Origin: Limnanthes douglasii subsp. nivea
Taxonomy: Eukaryota > Streptophyta > Magnoliopsida > Brassicales > Limnanthaceae
Assembly (NCBI GenBank): GCA_036936605.1
Contig: JAUPFV010000002.1
Location: forward strand, 334,651,215-334,715,214
DNA length: 64,000 nt
Reading direction: 5' to 3'
Shown here: positions 24,505 to 36,051 of the stretch, one piece after another
How positions within the stretch are numbered: position 1 is the stretch's first letter
How the letters are laid out: every line of letters begins with the position of its first letter
Position numbers and translations under genes: made by a program
The notes under the pieces: generated by a model
What the model saw: the letters and a program-made list of their open reading frames with translations, nothing else
Told to the model about the DNA's origin: nothing
Database searches by the model: none

Positions 24505-24841
24505 TGATAACGAGACGACAATAGAAAAAGAAACAACGATAGATGAAACTCTAATTCAAGGATAACATGATGAAACCCTAATCTAAGGGTAACAAAGATT
24601 GAAATTTTCAGGGATAAAAATATATTATTCCAAAAACTTAAAATAACTTAAGGCATATGAGGCTTTATATAATAGCTTCTCAGAACCCTAAATTAGAATA
24701 AGAGGAAATAAAATAAATATTCTTAAAATAATATAAAATAAAATCTTAATATAATTGGATTTGATATGAATAATATAAGATATTTGAATAAAATAAAATA
24801 AAATAAAAAATGTTTGTGTTTGGAATTTCTGGGCTACATCA
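24505..24841 (-). repeat. Array LTR 3
   Basis: Same ends as LTR 1, with a primer site on the left (24,490-24,501). Gag G2 sequence resumes immediately to the right. Confidence 0.8.
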
Positions 24842-26218
24842 ATGTGTCTCTCTATACCGTATGATTGTTCATCAGTATGGCCAAACAATATGTATTATTC
24901 CTATAGGCCTCCAGTTGAGGTATGGAGTTCACTTAATCCATTTGTAGTCATTCATTATTTTATTTTAGACGGTGGTACGGGAGGTATGTAGTTGGAGTGT
25001 TTGTATTATGTCTATTCATGCTTGAGAGATCTCCTCGATCTTGTTTGACGTTCCATATTTTTACAAGTCTCCAAAATTTAGTGTCTTCTCATTCATGCTA
25101 AAATCTAACAGAGGTCGATATAATATTACTTGTCTATATGTTGTGATCACCACCAAGTTATGACCGTCCTACAATTCGATTTTTGTATCTACAAACCTCA
25201 TAATGTATTTTTTTAAAGTCTTATACGGGTGATGCTTGTAATGGATGATGTAATCTTCATGTTCATTGATCATCTTAGAACCAATAAAATTGTTTTGAGT
25301 GACATTCTCAATATCTTGAAATATGTTTTGATAATATGAACATCTTGACATCTTTTATGCACCCTAACGGGAGGGTGTTGAATAACGTTAAAGCGTTGCC
25401 TCGAAAACTCATTCAGTATAACTTTTACTTCATCTTGCTGTCCATATCATACTGCATCATCTCATTTTAAAACTATTCGATATGGTGTCTTGGTATCCTT
25501 TTCCATTATATTTGCCCATGTTGTGGTGGAGGAAGTCTGGTGACAGAACTTCATATAGGATGCGGGGAACAAAAGGATTCATCATCCTGTAAATCACGAT
25601 CATCCTCCAAGATAACATCGTATATGATGTCGTCGAAACACGTAAGCTTGTTGATGTCATAGCCCCGGAGGGTTCGACTGAGCTGGAGGGTTTCTCTTCA
25701 TAGATTTCAGTTGAACCATAACTTAGAATAAAATATTCTGATGGCTTCCATCCATGATGATCGGGTCCTATATGTATCCGTATCTAATGTTATATGCGTT
25801 GGTGCATAGTTGTGTTGAGGTTTATATAGGTGTAGACTTGTGTGGTATTGAGTCTCCTGAACTTCAAGCAGCGGTGTCGAAATGGGCTGATATCCAGGTT
25901 GGATCCCCGACGAAGCTTGCGGGAAGATCATCCACCTATTGAGATTTTTCTTGTAGTCCTTCCTTATCATGAAGCTCATAACATCTTATCTTACTCATCG
26001 TAGCCCTCCATCGGCTGAATCAATAATCTCACCTGTAGAGCTTGAGTGGTAAATTGCCTGCAAAAAAATTGAAATTGTTAGTTTTTTCCTCACGCAGATC
26101 ATACGACAGCTGCTAGAATCCATGATCAAAGTTGTTTGGATCCGGTGGTTTTGGATTCTTCCAACCACGTGTCTTCATCGACTATCAGATTAACATCTAC
26201 ATTTGAATTCGTCATCAA
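24842..26218 (-). pseudogene. Gypsy gag remnant G2, 5' part
   Basis: On the minus strand gag starts about 26,218 (MTNSNVDVNLIVDEDTWLEE). The piece 25,979-25,707 is a low-complexity N-terminal region. Near 25,430-25,330 comes SFRGNALTLFNTLPLGCIKD, matching FKGNSLTLFNQL of G1 and SFKGTTLKWYNRIL of G3, so this is the retrotransposon gag core. Several stops interrupt it. The frame resumes at 21,102 beyond the inserted elements. No LTR is visible to the right. Confidence 0.6.
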
Positions 26219-26744
26219 TTTTTTCCGTGAATATTTACATTTTGAAATTTTTATATAAGATACCAATCGCTTTACAAACGATGATAAATGTAAATTTGAT
26301 GCGACAAAATTCGATATAAATAAATCTGAATGTATAAATTTATATTTGAATAATAATATTATAATATAATTCATGGTATGACAGTACTATATGTGTTATT
26401 CCGGAAAAAAAACCATAATTACATGGAATATCCCTATTAATAGTTAGAGATACCTTATGCGTCTCTAACAAACAAATTTCATATATCAACTCATTTGTAT
26501 TACTTACATGATCATATAATTTATCATGTTATCAAAATATCTTTTTTTTGTTTTATCATTTAAACTACAACCCAACAAAAGTCACCTCTTAACGAATCAG
26601 CCAATTACATTGTACTAATTCCATTTTTATCAAAAGTAATATCCGTAACATAATTGATCAATTATAAACAAACCCATGTTAATAAAACCTACCATATCAA
26701 TTTTATTATATTTTATTAACAAGTATATTTTTAAGGATCAGTGT
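26219..26744. other. AT-rich spacer, nothing recognised
   Basis: Probably leader of gag G2 and flank of LINE L2. No gene, primer site or repeat is visible. Confidence 0.4.
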
Positions 26745-27417
26745 TTTCTATAAAGAAATGTATTAAATTAAAATAAAAAGGTTTTATAAATACGTAAGAG
26801 GCGAAAAATAATGAAATCGAAGAAGTTGACCAAAATTAGTCAAATAAGTACAACAAACAAAGTGAAAGTACCAGTACTGAAATAATTAGCCAAAATTTGG
26901 CGAAACAAGTAATAACGCAAACCAAAGGTGTTAAGACCAATATAAAGAGTGAGATAAGACATCGTCGACTTAAGAGAACAGAGTCATCAAACTAGTAGGG
27001 AGAAGAGGCTCTTACAAACAAACATTAAACAAAATAAGTAAAAATTCGAAAGAGGTTGACTAGACCAGACAACATTGGTACCATAAATCTGAACCGCTTG
27101 TTGGAAATCATGTGGTAAGATATTGTAGAGACGAGGGTCAGAGATGATCTAAATATTATAACATTTTTCTCATAAAAATATGGTAGACAACAATGTCAAA
27201 GCAGGCACGTCAAAGGTGTCAAAGTGTGGGCGGAGGCTAGTTAGACGCCTTAATGATCCAGGAAGCCCAATTATTATTGTAACGTAAAGGAAAACCAAAT
27301 TTGTAACTTACAAAACCACAGATACTTTGGGTGTAACAATAGTGATAGAGGATATGATTAATGGTTTCTGAGACGGAATTGCATTAGACATTATTCGGGG
27401 GGTGTTTATACCTCAAC

Positions 27418-28147
27418 TCAACAACTTATCATAGGTAGAGAGTTTGCCATGGGTATCAAGTCAAAGGATGAATGAATGACGGGAAATATTTCATTTATGC
27501 CACACAAGCACCATCCACCTGACGCGGGGGATAGGTAAGGAAAAAACATTATAGGTATCCTTGATAGTGAACTTGGTAATTCCAATCTTAAAATTCCAGT
27601 ATTGGGCGTCATGGTTGAGGATATTGGGGGTAAGGAGGGAAATAATGAGATGGTTAATCTCTTGGAAGGTTCGATGATCACTAGCACTAGTAGACCTTAA
27701 ATGAATCGCCCAATTCCAGTGTTTATTCCGAATGATATCAGAAACCTTGATATTTCTACATAGACGAGAATCACAAATGATATTATGCCCATAGGGATTG
27801 TCCAAAGAGGTCGAGAGCAACCACATGTCAAACCAAAAGGAGGTTTTCTCTCCTTTACCAATCGCAACCCTATACAAATTGCTAGCGGAATGCCTAAGAT
27901 TCAAAATTTCCCTCTGAGTCCATGACGGAGAAAAATCAATCTTTAAAGACCATAAATTTTTTAATTTAATCTTCTCACAATAAATCCAGTCAAACCAGAT
28001 TGAGTTGTCGAGTTTACTTAGGATATAACACCAGTGTTTAAAGATGGCCGCTTGCATCCAAGCTTTCTGGTCTAGAATCCTAAGGTCACCCTCCGGCAAG
28101 GGCAAGATAACAACAGACCATGCCAATTTAGCACATGTAGCCTTCAT
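27418..28147 (-). pseudogene. LINE L2 zf-RVT linker region
   Basis: An open frame of about 218 codons: EGDLRILDQKAWMQAAIFKH (GGLGI-D-x3-WNQA in intact LINEs), WFDWIYCEKIKLK, SFWFDMWL, FTIKDTYN and a W-x-LVWHK end. This is the segment between RT and the zf-RVT finger. The finger itself is decayed in the next 200 bases. Confidence 0.75.
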
Positions 28148-28399
28148 TTCATGGCCTGGCCAAAGAAATGGCGGAGAGAGTGAGAGAGTTCTTTAAGAAC
28201 TCTAAAGGGGAGAATAAAGATCGACAACAACAAATATGCCTTGCGAAAAGCACAGATTTGATAAGTTGAAGCCTCCCAGCATATGAGAGGTATTTTGAGT
28301 TCAAAAAGGTAATACAAGAAGTAATTTTGGCAAGAAAGGGTTGATAGTCGTTATGAGAAAGTCAACCCAGAAGAAAATGGACTCTAAGATACTTAACCT

Positions 28400-29330
28400 T
28401 AAACGAATTTATGTTGAAACCTAGGATATTGATCAAGTTTGTTCTAATATTTTGGTTAACCCTAGATATGAAGATATATATCTTCTGATGGCTTACTTTG
28501 AGACCCGATTGAACAAAAAAGTCATTAAGAATATCTTTGATAAGGTTGAGGGAATCGATGTCACCACGAAAACTATTATCAGGTCATCTGCAAAGCAGAG
28601 ATTGATAATATTAAGCTTATGACATTTCCAGTGGAAATTAAAATTAGCATCACTATATTTCTCCTTGAGGATACTTGAAATAACTTGCATGACCAATAAA
28701 AATAAAAATGTAGATAATGGGTCACCTTTTCTGAGACCCTTCTTGCCTTTGAAGTGCCCATGAGGGTCACTATTAATATTAACAGAATGTAGCAGGGTAA
28801 CGATACATTGAATAGTTTAGTTGATCATTTATTCCGGAAAATTCATGGCCACCAAGATTTCAAGGATAAGATTCTAACGAACATTTTCAAAATCTTTCAT
28901 TAGACCAATTTTGAAAGCGACTCTCGGGTCCTTACAATTAATCTATTAACCTCAAAGGAGTTCTTGGGCAAAAAGAATATTGTTCGTAATATTATGGCCA
29001 TCCAGAAAAGCTGATTGGGATTTATCAATCAAATAAGGGAAATAATCCTTAATCCTATCGAATATTATCTTGGATATAATCTTGTAATCCACATTGCAAC
29101 ATGAAATAGACCTAAAGTTATTGGTAAAAGAGGGACAATCCTTTTTAGAGATAAAGATAAATTATGGTGGCATTCCAAGAAGACTCAAGACGACCCAAGT
29201 TAAATAACATAAAGATTCTATCACAAATATATTTCCGACGAGGTTATAAGAATGCTTGAAAAATCCCACATTATAGTCATCGGGCCCCGAGGATTTTTGG
29301 CTATCAAGATTAAAAATAGTACTTTTAATT
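28400..29330 (-). pseudogene. LINE L2 reverse transcriptase remnant
   Basis: Reads SQKSSGPDDYNVGFFKHSYN (about 29,300), then NNFRSISCCNVDYKIISKII (about 29,120), KSQSAFLDGHNITNNILFA and, after frameshifts, the KKGLRKGDP-like region near 28,740 and LCFADDLIIVF (about 28,600) with the catalytic Asp pair. Spacing is as in plant LINE RT. Stops and shifts occur about every 50-100 codons. Confidence 0.75.
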
Positions 29331-30062
29331 TATGCACAAGTAACAAGGCGAACCATCGAGGACCGGTCATAAGGATTCACTTTAGCAGAAATAAGAGATG
29401 AGATACGATCAATCCCAATGTAACCCGGGAAAGGCCTAGAGCCAAGAATGGTAGAGCAATAGTTGACCAATACACTCACCACCTCGTTAGTGGAAGTGGT
29501 GAACTCCTCATTACTATTAGTGATAAAGACAATTTTATTTCTAACAATACGGATTTTATACCTGTTCTGAAAGAAAGATTACTTGGTACAACTGAGGGAG
29601 GTATAAACGGAGGAAGCATCGATTTCGAAAGAGACCAAAGAAGAAGTTAGTGGGTCATTAGCTAAGGTGGATTGAGCTGAGAAAATATGGTATTGAATTT
29701 TAACAAGTTTCAAATTACCGGTAACCATCTTCGTAAGGGTTAGTTACCGATAACCATCTTAGCAAGTTTCAAATTACCGATAATTTAAAGTTTATAAAAA
29801 ATTACCTACATCATAAATTATTCTAAAAATACCCGTAGACACACAAACACGTACAAACTTAAACAATTAGTTATTTTTAATCTTAAAAAATCCAAATACT
29901 TTAAATCCTAACTCATTTGTTTCAAAACACATAATTTTATTTCTTAAAGATGAACAAAAGAGAATCTATGAGTGATATTTTTTAGAATTATTTTTCTTAT
30001 TTCCGCAACCAAATTACACGTAATTCTATAACTGGAACACGATTATTTTTTAGCCAGGAGAT

Positions 30063-30090
30063 CTCGATCATATTTTGTTAGATCTCTCAC
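30063..30090 (+). repeat. Left inverted end of element B
   Basis: CTCGATCATATTTTGTTAG followed by ATCTCTCAC. It aligns with the right end apart from small indels. About 60 bases inside is TATTTACAAAATTGTCACT (30,152-30,170), a block shared with A and C. Confidence 0.45.
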
Positions 30091-30184
30091 CTACTCTTAA
30101 TGTTTTTCTAGTTCAAATTTGAAAAACTGAAAATACCCTAACTAACCTAACTATTTACAAAATTGTCACTTAGCCCAAAAAACC

Positions 30185-30193
30185 AACACCTCT
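30185..30193 (+). repeat. Target-site duplication of LINE L3, left copy
   Basis: AACACCTCT, directly before the A-tail (read as T-run on plus). It matches 32,136-32,144 exactly. Confidence 0.85.
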
Positions 30194-32135
30194 TTTTTTT
30201 GTGAAAAAATATTAAATAAAATAAAACAATTCATACAAGTACCTAAGGCATACCCCGAGGAGATACAATCGACATAAGGAGGTCGATAAACAAGACTGTT
30301 AAATCAAACAAAGTAGGGATGGTAGATCAACAGAGATAAACTAGAAAAACTAAGACAACATAAAAAGGGTTAATCGACCTAAATGATAGTACTCTAAGGA
30401 AGGCCACATCAATGGAAATTTAAAGAGAAAGACCGAGGAGGGAGGACCTACAATTAAAGTATAAGAATAAATAATAATATAAGCAGTTACATTGGCCAAC
30501 AAATCTTGGTGCCGTGGAATTTGTACCGAAGAACAGAGAAGATTTGGTGAGAAACCAGAGAGGCATTGGCCGGAGGGAAATAAAAAATTCTTGAGTTCCT
30601 CTCCTTCCATACGTGGTAAAAAACCGCACCAAAGCAAGAGCGCCAAATGTGACGGTTTCTAGAGTGAGACCATTTTGACGCCTCGCAAACCCAAAACTGC
30701 CAGCACGAATCAGAAAAAGGTAAACCCAGTTTTAGACTGGCATAGATCCAAATAATCTGAGTGAAACTACAGTTAAAGAGGAGATGAGCAATAGTTTCAG
30801 AAGCAGAGTTGCATAAGGCACAATCAGGTGGGGTATTGATACTCCAGCTGAGAAGCTTATCTCTAGTAGACAGTTTGCCCATGATAGCGAGCCATAAAAT
30901 AAAAGAGTGACGAGGAATATTGAATTTATTCCATATTAACCCAGCCCACCCTACAATAGGGGCAGGCGTACAAATATCGTTATAGGTATCCTTGATTGTG
31001 AAGTTATTGCAGCCAGCCTTTGCAATCCAAAAAGGAACATCAAGAGAGTTGATGTTAGGAGGGGGCAAGGTGAGGATGAGGCTGTTCATCTCCAGAAGAT
31101 TAGAACGACTTCTAGCTATTGTCGATCTGATGCTTGAAGGCCAATTCCAATTACCATCGAGGATGATATCTGAAACCTTAAGGTTAATCCCAAGCCCAGA
31201 ATCCTTGATGATATTTGTACCATAGTGCGAAGCTAGAGAGGTAGGGAGGAGTCATGGGTCGTACGAGAAATAAGTACTCGAACCATTACTAATAGCCACC
31301 CTGTACAAATTACTCGCCAAAGGGCGGAGACGAAGAATTTTCCTCCAAATCCAAGAAGGGGAGGAACAAATAGAAAGATCATGGAAGTTATTATTTTTTT
31401 ATTTTTTTCAATTTTTATCCAATCATACAAGATAGAGTGATTTTTATTACTGATAATAGACCAGAGATACTTAAGGACAGCCGCTTGATTCCAGATTTTT
31501 AGATCCAGGATCCCAAGGCCGCCCTCCTTTGTGGGAGAGGTGATATTGGACCAGGCCACTTTGGCCCCATAAATTTTCATAGTGGAACCCGACCAAAGGA
31601 AACGACGAAGGTATTGGGTCAGTTCTCTAATGATCCTAGAGGGGAGGATAAAGATGGAGGACCAGTAAACTTGACCAGGAAATAAGACAGATTTGATTAC
31701 TTGGAGCTTACCTGCATAAGACAGATGCTTAGAGGTCCAAGAATCGATCATGGCGGTAATTTTCTGAAGAAGAGGGCGACAGTTTGAGTGGGTAAGACGA
31801 CCAGTAAGAAGGGTAACTCCCAGCTATTTAACTGGGAGAGAACCTTCCATATAACCCATAATATACAAGAGCTCAGTGCGAAGAGGATTATTGATACCCG
31901 AAAGAAACATATGACCTTTAGTAGGGTTGAGTTTTAGACCAGAAAAGGAGTAGAAATCATCCAGAGCCTCCTTGATGAGGAGAAGGGAGTTGGCATCACC
32001 TTGACATAAAATCATAAGATCGTCTGCAAAGCAAAGATTTGTAATTTTGAGTTTATAACACTTCTAGTGAAATCAGAAGTTTTTGTCTTTGCTCTTCTCC
32101 TTGAGGGCACTAGAGAGGATTTGCAGGACAAGGAA
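30194..32135 (-). mobile_element. 5'-truncated LINE L3 with target-site duplication
   Basis: A 1.94-kb LINE 3' fragment on the minus strand, starting inside RT. It ends in an A-tail (plus-strand T-run at 30,193-30,200). It is flanked by the direct repeat AACACCTCT at 30,185-30,193 and 32,136-32,144. This is the expected mark of LINE insertion by target-primed reverse transcription, so the boundaries are well supported. The DNA on both sides belongs to the 5' region of element B, so L3 inserted after B. Confidence 0.9.
30487..32100 (-). pseudogene. LINE L3 ORF2 C-terminal half
   Basis: Begins with LCFADDLMILCQGDANS (about 32,030), the catalytic RT motif, then FSGLKLNPTKGHMF. After an in-frame stop near 31,820 the frame continues WTSKHLSYAGKLQVIKSVLF, QYLRRFLWSG and EGGLGILDLKIWNQAAVLK. 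After a frameshift (about 31,380) the zf-RVT part is well kept: FTIKDTYND, FNIPRHSFILWLAIMGKLST, CALCNSASETIAHLLFNCSF and VWKERNSRIF, ending near 30,487. The zinc-finger Cys and His residues are all present. It has no RNase H after zf-RVT, unlike L1, so it is of a different LINE lineage. Confidence 0.85.
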
Positions 32136-32144
32136 AACACCTCT
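32136..32144 (+). repeat. Target-site duplication of LINE L3, right copy
   Basis: AACACCTCT at the 5'-truncated end of L3. Confidence 0.85.
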
Positions 32145-32229
32145 CTCAAACCTCTAACTCTCTAACCTAAACAATATAAGCTAAACGAACATTCTACCTC
32201 ACTAAATCACTCTCTAATATTAAAAAAAC

Positions 32230-34509
32230 ATGGAAGACCAACAATTAGGTTGTTCGTTAGAATATTTTATAAATGAAGAGGAAACCACTGGAATAAAGAT
32301 GATTTTCGTACTTTCGTAGATGTGTAATGCTAAATTATGCGACATACGCGATGAAATGTAGTAACATCACACTCAGCTTGCAACTAAAGATATAAACTCG
32401 CACAAGGTGTGTGGTATAATGTAACTTCAATATAATGAAGCACGCGACATAATGGTTTGTTTATCGCAAATATGTGTGCTGTATATTGTAAAATTGTTTG
32501 TGAATTTGTGCGATTTTGGAAATGTTTGTATAAAATATGGTGCGATTTATTCATTATTATCTTTATTTATATTTCTTATATGTTGTGGAACCTAGGAAAC
32601 CATCATTTATGATGGCTGATTACGCATACATCTTTACAACTTAAAGATATTTTACTAAATCCGAATTGGATGAATGAGTTTTTCCGAAAATGAAAATGAC
32701 AAGATTCGTTATTATTCGTACCCTATATGACTCCAGTAAATGAGAAATAAATCCTATAATAGTCTACCAATACGAGAGGTACGACATTTATGTATCGAAA
32801 GCTAAATCGTATACTTCTAAGAAACACATATATACAACAAAAAATACAATTGCCCATTTTTATTAAAAGGGAATCTGGTTGATGTCTTAGCTCAAAAATG
32901 ATATTGACCGTTGAAAACTCTGAACATAACCACAAAAAATATATATGGTTAAACGTAATTCGAAATCTTGTAGACTCAATCCGGAAAGAGAGTACATAGT
33001 CCGTAAATTGTCTTACATTGGCTCGCGTCTTAAATAAATATACGTTGGTTTGAAGATGCATAACCCATAAAATAATTCCAACATGCGCACGATATTAAAT
33101 TTTTGTCGAAACCATAATGATGTTGATCATGGTGCTTAATTTCAATGCAATATTTGTTGGTGAAATTGAAAGAACATAAGTACTACGTGTGGGATCAGAC
33201 AAGTGATACATCAGATGTGATCACCGATTTCTTGCTACATACATCCATGAATATCCTTCTCATAGAATGTATGTACATGAATACTAGTTATAAAATATCA
33301 TTTCTCAATATTGTTGGATTCAATTTGACATCCCTTACATTTAGCATTGCTTATATGTTTATGAGTGGGGAGAAAAAAACCAACTATATATGGGTTTTAA
33401 GTTTTTTAAGAGGTGTGATCATCGATAATATGTGTGCATTTTCAAGCATCATTTTGAAAGACCGAGAGTTAGCATTGATGTTAGCTATTTAACATGTATT
33501 TTCGAATGCAACGAACTTGCTATGCAAATTTCATATAAACAAGAATTTTTTTGTATGGTAAAAAGGTTAATGCCTGACACTGCCACTTTAGAGTAATATA
33601 TGGAGTTTTATAACACGGTAAAAGCTTATGATCAAACTCTAGCATCATTGTTTGAATTGTTCGACGATTATCCAAAATGTATAGAATATATATGTCATGG
33701 ATAATAAAATACGGCAACAAATTTCTTAATCATCGAACAAATAAGGTCAAACATTATGTTAATTAGACAACCAATTGGTAAACTTGAACATCTTTATAAA
33801 TGCTACGAGTTTTATCACCTTTATGTATCATGATATCAGTAGCTTGGTAGACGTTATTCCAGATAAACAATAAATATATTGGACAGTTTCGAGAGCGATA
33901 TACGGTAAAGAAGGAAATTTTGAATTAGAAAGACGCGATTTTGTCTAGGAATTAGATGTAAACCGTGATTTATGGTTAGAAGTTTATAGTTTGGGCGATG
34001 CTTTAGATGACATACTACGTAGGTCAAATTGGTTTAAGATTCATCTGGATAGCCGTTATTAGATGATATTTCTCGATACTGGATTAGTACTAGCCACTCA
34101 ATATCAATGTCTTGTATATCATATGTATGTACAAGCTAGTTTAACGTATATATTAATACAGGGACGTCCACCTGTTTGTTCGAAAACTATTATAGAGATT
34201 GGAATCACTTTCATTCATGGATATCACTTTGTACATGTAAGTATATCAATGAAATTTTTTATTTTATTTTTTTATTAGTTTTTATTTTCTGTATAATTCT
34301 TAAGTTTAATTGTACAAATTATCACTCCTCCTGATGGTCCATTACCGTTTTTATACTATGCATGGAGTTGGTATTGTAGTGACGAGACTAGCCAATGGTC
34401 GATTCCATACTACAATAGATTCAAAAAATTTACCCAAATCATGTCGGCCATAACCTTCAGGCGTAAAGAAGTGCTAATAATTATCGATATGACCGATGAT
34501 GATGTTTGA
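32230..34509 (+). pseudogene. MULE transposase-OTU fusion of element B
   Basis: Possible exon 1 MEDQQLGCSLEYF (32,230) is acidic like exon 1 of C. Exon 2 near 32,600 reads MADYAYIFTT then YFTKSELDE, matching DNFYTKVELIEWI of C. The core (33,145 on) has VKLKEHKYYVWDQTSDTSDV, MYMNTSYKI where the first catalytic Asp (MDSTYK) should be, MFMSGEKKTNYIWVLSFLRG and ILKDRELALMLAI, keeping the second Asp. The SWIM finger is not recognisable. The OTU end keeps IFLDTGLVLATQYQCLVYHM and IEIGITFIHGYHFVHV with the likely catalytic His; the Cys region is lost. A last exon ends about 34,509. The Asp-to-Asn change and stops make it inactive. Confidence 0.75.
32335..32500. repeat. Palindrome cluster B1, in putative intron 1 of MULE gene
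   Basis: Short decayed inverted repeats: ATGCGACATACGCGATG, CTCGCACAAGGTGTGTGG, AGCACGCGACATAATG and ATCGCAAATATGTGTGC, all variants of the GTCGCACAA..GTGCGAC word seen more clearly in B3. It lies between the two MULE exons. Confidence 0.6.
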
Positions 34510-34840
34510 TTATGTTAATTTACGTTAACATTCTTTGTTTCATCGTTATATTTTGTTAGTATACTTTCATATTTAGTTGTGTTATATTAGATTAAACATG
34601 TTACAATGTAAATTAATTGCTCTTAACGTTTGTATTCAATTGACTTCAATTACCCGACAATGCTAAAATTATCGTCTATCATAATTCCGCCAAATTAGAT
34701 TTCCAACCAAGATATATATCCCACGAATATATGTTTCCCGCCCCCATATTTATCATTTCTCTTTAAATAGGTATTGAAGCACGTCATATTTATTCATTTA
34801 CCAAATACAGTATTGTAGAAAAACTTGAACTATCATAGGT

Positions 34841-35182
34841 ATGAAATAGACCATTGACGAAGACAACCACTTGTTGCAAGTCGTCAAGTTTATTTAAAGA
34901 ACAAGTTCTGATGAGACCATCAATGCTTTTTTCGATGAAATTCTGTCTAAAATAAACTACATGTACGATGCTACATGAGCTTCCTCTCTACCGTCGCGCA
35001 GTCGCGTAAACATTTATAAACATGTATAATCAATTAAAATCTGAACCAATAGTTCATGTGTTCGATTTATCATATGAAGAATTTTATCTCAAGATATATG
35101 ATAGCTTACTTGGAGGAGCATATTGTTGATCAAGAGGATGTGATAGAAAATTTATCACTCATTTATTTTAACCTCAGCTATT
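34841..35182 (+). pseudogene. Small Myb/SANT-like accessory gene of element B
   Basis: Reads MK, stop, TIDEDNHLLQVVKFI, stop, RTSSDETINAFFDEILSKIN, YMYDA, a basic SLPSRSRVNIYKHV, then in a second frame FISRYMIAYLEEHIVDQEDV to the end. The order ED-x-HLL, FFDE-L, PSRSR, MIAYL matches the copies in A and on the minus strand of C. Two stops and one shift. It follows the MULE-OTU gene by about 330 bases on the same strand, whereas in A and C the equivalent gene is on the opposite strand to the transposase. Confidence 0.55.
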
Positions 35183-35404
35183 AATTCCACTAATATACGT
35201 TGAAATCTTTATTGAACTTTCATGTTTAATATTATTTTTGTTATTTTATCTCAGTTGTTAATCTCATCTTGTAGTGATAGTTTTTTTTAAATATATTTTC
35301 ATCATAATTTTTAATGTTATCTCTATTTATGGTGATATATGATTGATTGGTAAAATATTATTAATACCACTTATAAATCCCTTGAAACAAGAGATAGGTT
35401 GAGA

Positions 35405-35655
35405 ATTTGTGGCACAATCGTGTGTGACACAATAAAACATATTTTACTTGAAAAATGAAACAAAATATAATATTGCACATCCTGCGCGACATTTAGTCAA
35501 ACTATCTCGTATTTTGCGCGATAAAAACTTATCTTTCCATACTTCAAACAAATTTTTTTTCTTGGCTCGCACAGGTTATGGGACCTTAACTATTTTCAAT
35601 GCACAACATGTGCGACTCAAGGCAACCATTTTAGCTCTAAATTTCAGACATGAGA
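35405..35655. repeat. Palindrome cluster B2, central
   Basis: GGCACAATCGTGTGTGACAC, TTGCACATCCTGCGCGACAT, TATTTTGCGCGATAAAA, GGCTCGCACAGGTTATG and TGCACAACATGTGCGACTC. Same word as B1 and B3. It lies between the small gene and the PMD 3' end. Confidence 0.7.
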
Positions 35656-36051
35656 TAATATTTTGTTCTAAGTAGTTGCATTTATAATATAATTACATGA
35701 CTTGTGATTTATTAAATTTATGATGAATCATATTACATTTCGGATATATTTACATGACTTATTTCTTTTGTTCGAGTATTTTCTTTCGATTAACATGTAA
35801 AATAGTTACAATACTATTCGAAATTTTATGTTTCGCAAGCTAAATATTCATAAACATACAAAACAGTAATACGATGATCATAAAAAGAAGAAGATGATAA
35901 CTGCAAAAAATCATGCTAAAATACTAATCATAGAATAAACATACAAAAAACACAATGATGATCAACACAATACATATGTTAACTGTAAAAAAAAGTAATG
36001 ATGATCAAAGCAACAAGACGAAGACGTAATAAAAAAACAACTCTTGTGAAC

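Larger units (their letters stand above)
22786..24841 (-). mobile_element. Three-LTR tandem array of a miniature gypsy-type element
   Basis: Three LTRs of about 336 bases (22,786-23,121; 23,643-23,977; 24,505-24,841), all minus, alternate with two nearly identical internal segments of about 521 and 527 bases. Each internal segment has an iMet primer site beside the LTR to its right and a polypurine tract (AGGGGAGGA or the like) beside the LTR to its left. The unit therefore looks like a terminal-repeat miniature element that was duplicated by unequal exchange between LTRs. The internal ORF is a partial gag-like frame with no polymerase, so it is non-autonomous. Flanking 5-base sequences differ (CAAAC and ATGTG), so no simple target duplication surrounds the array. 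Confidence 0.8.
26745..29700 (-). mobile_element. 5'-truncated LINE (L2)
   Basis: Minus-strand LINE with RT (29.3-28.4 kb), the zf-RVT linker (28.15-27.42 kb) and a 3' tail ending near 26,745 in an AT-rich run. The tail reads FDFIIFRLLRIYKTFLF, a weakly coding phrase typical of plant LINE 3' ends. The 5' limit near 29,700 is where RT-like reading stops and an unrelated direct repeat (CAAGTTTCAAATTACCG at 29,703 and 29,764) begins. It belongs to the same broad family as L3: both have the KDTYN / P-x-V-x-W phrase in the linker. No target duplication was found. Confidence 0.75.
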
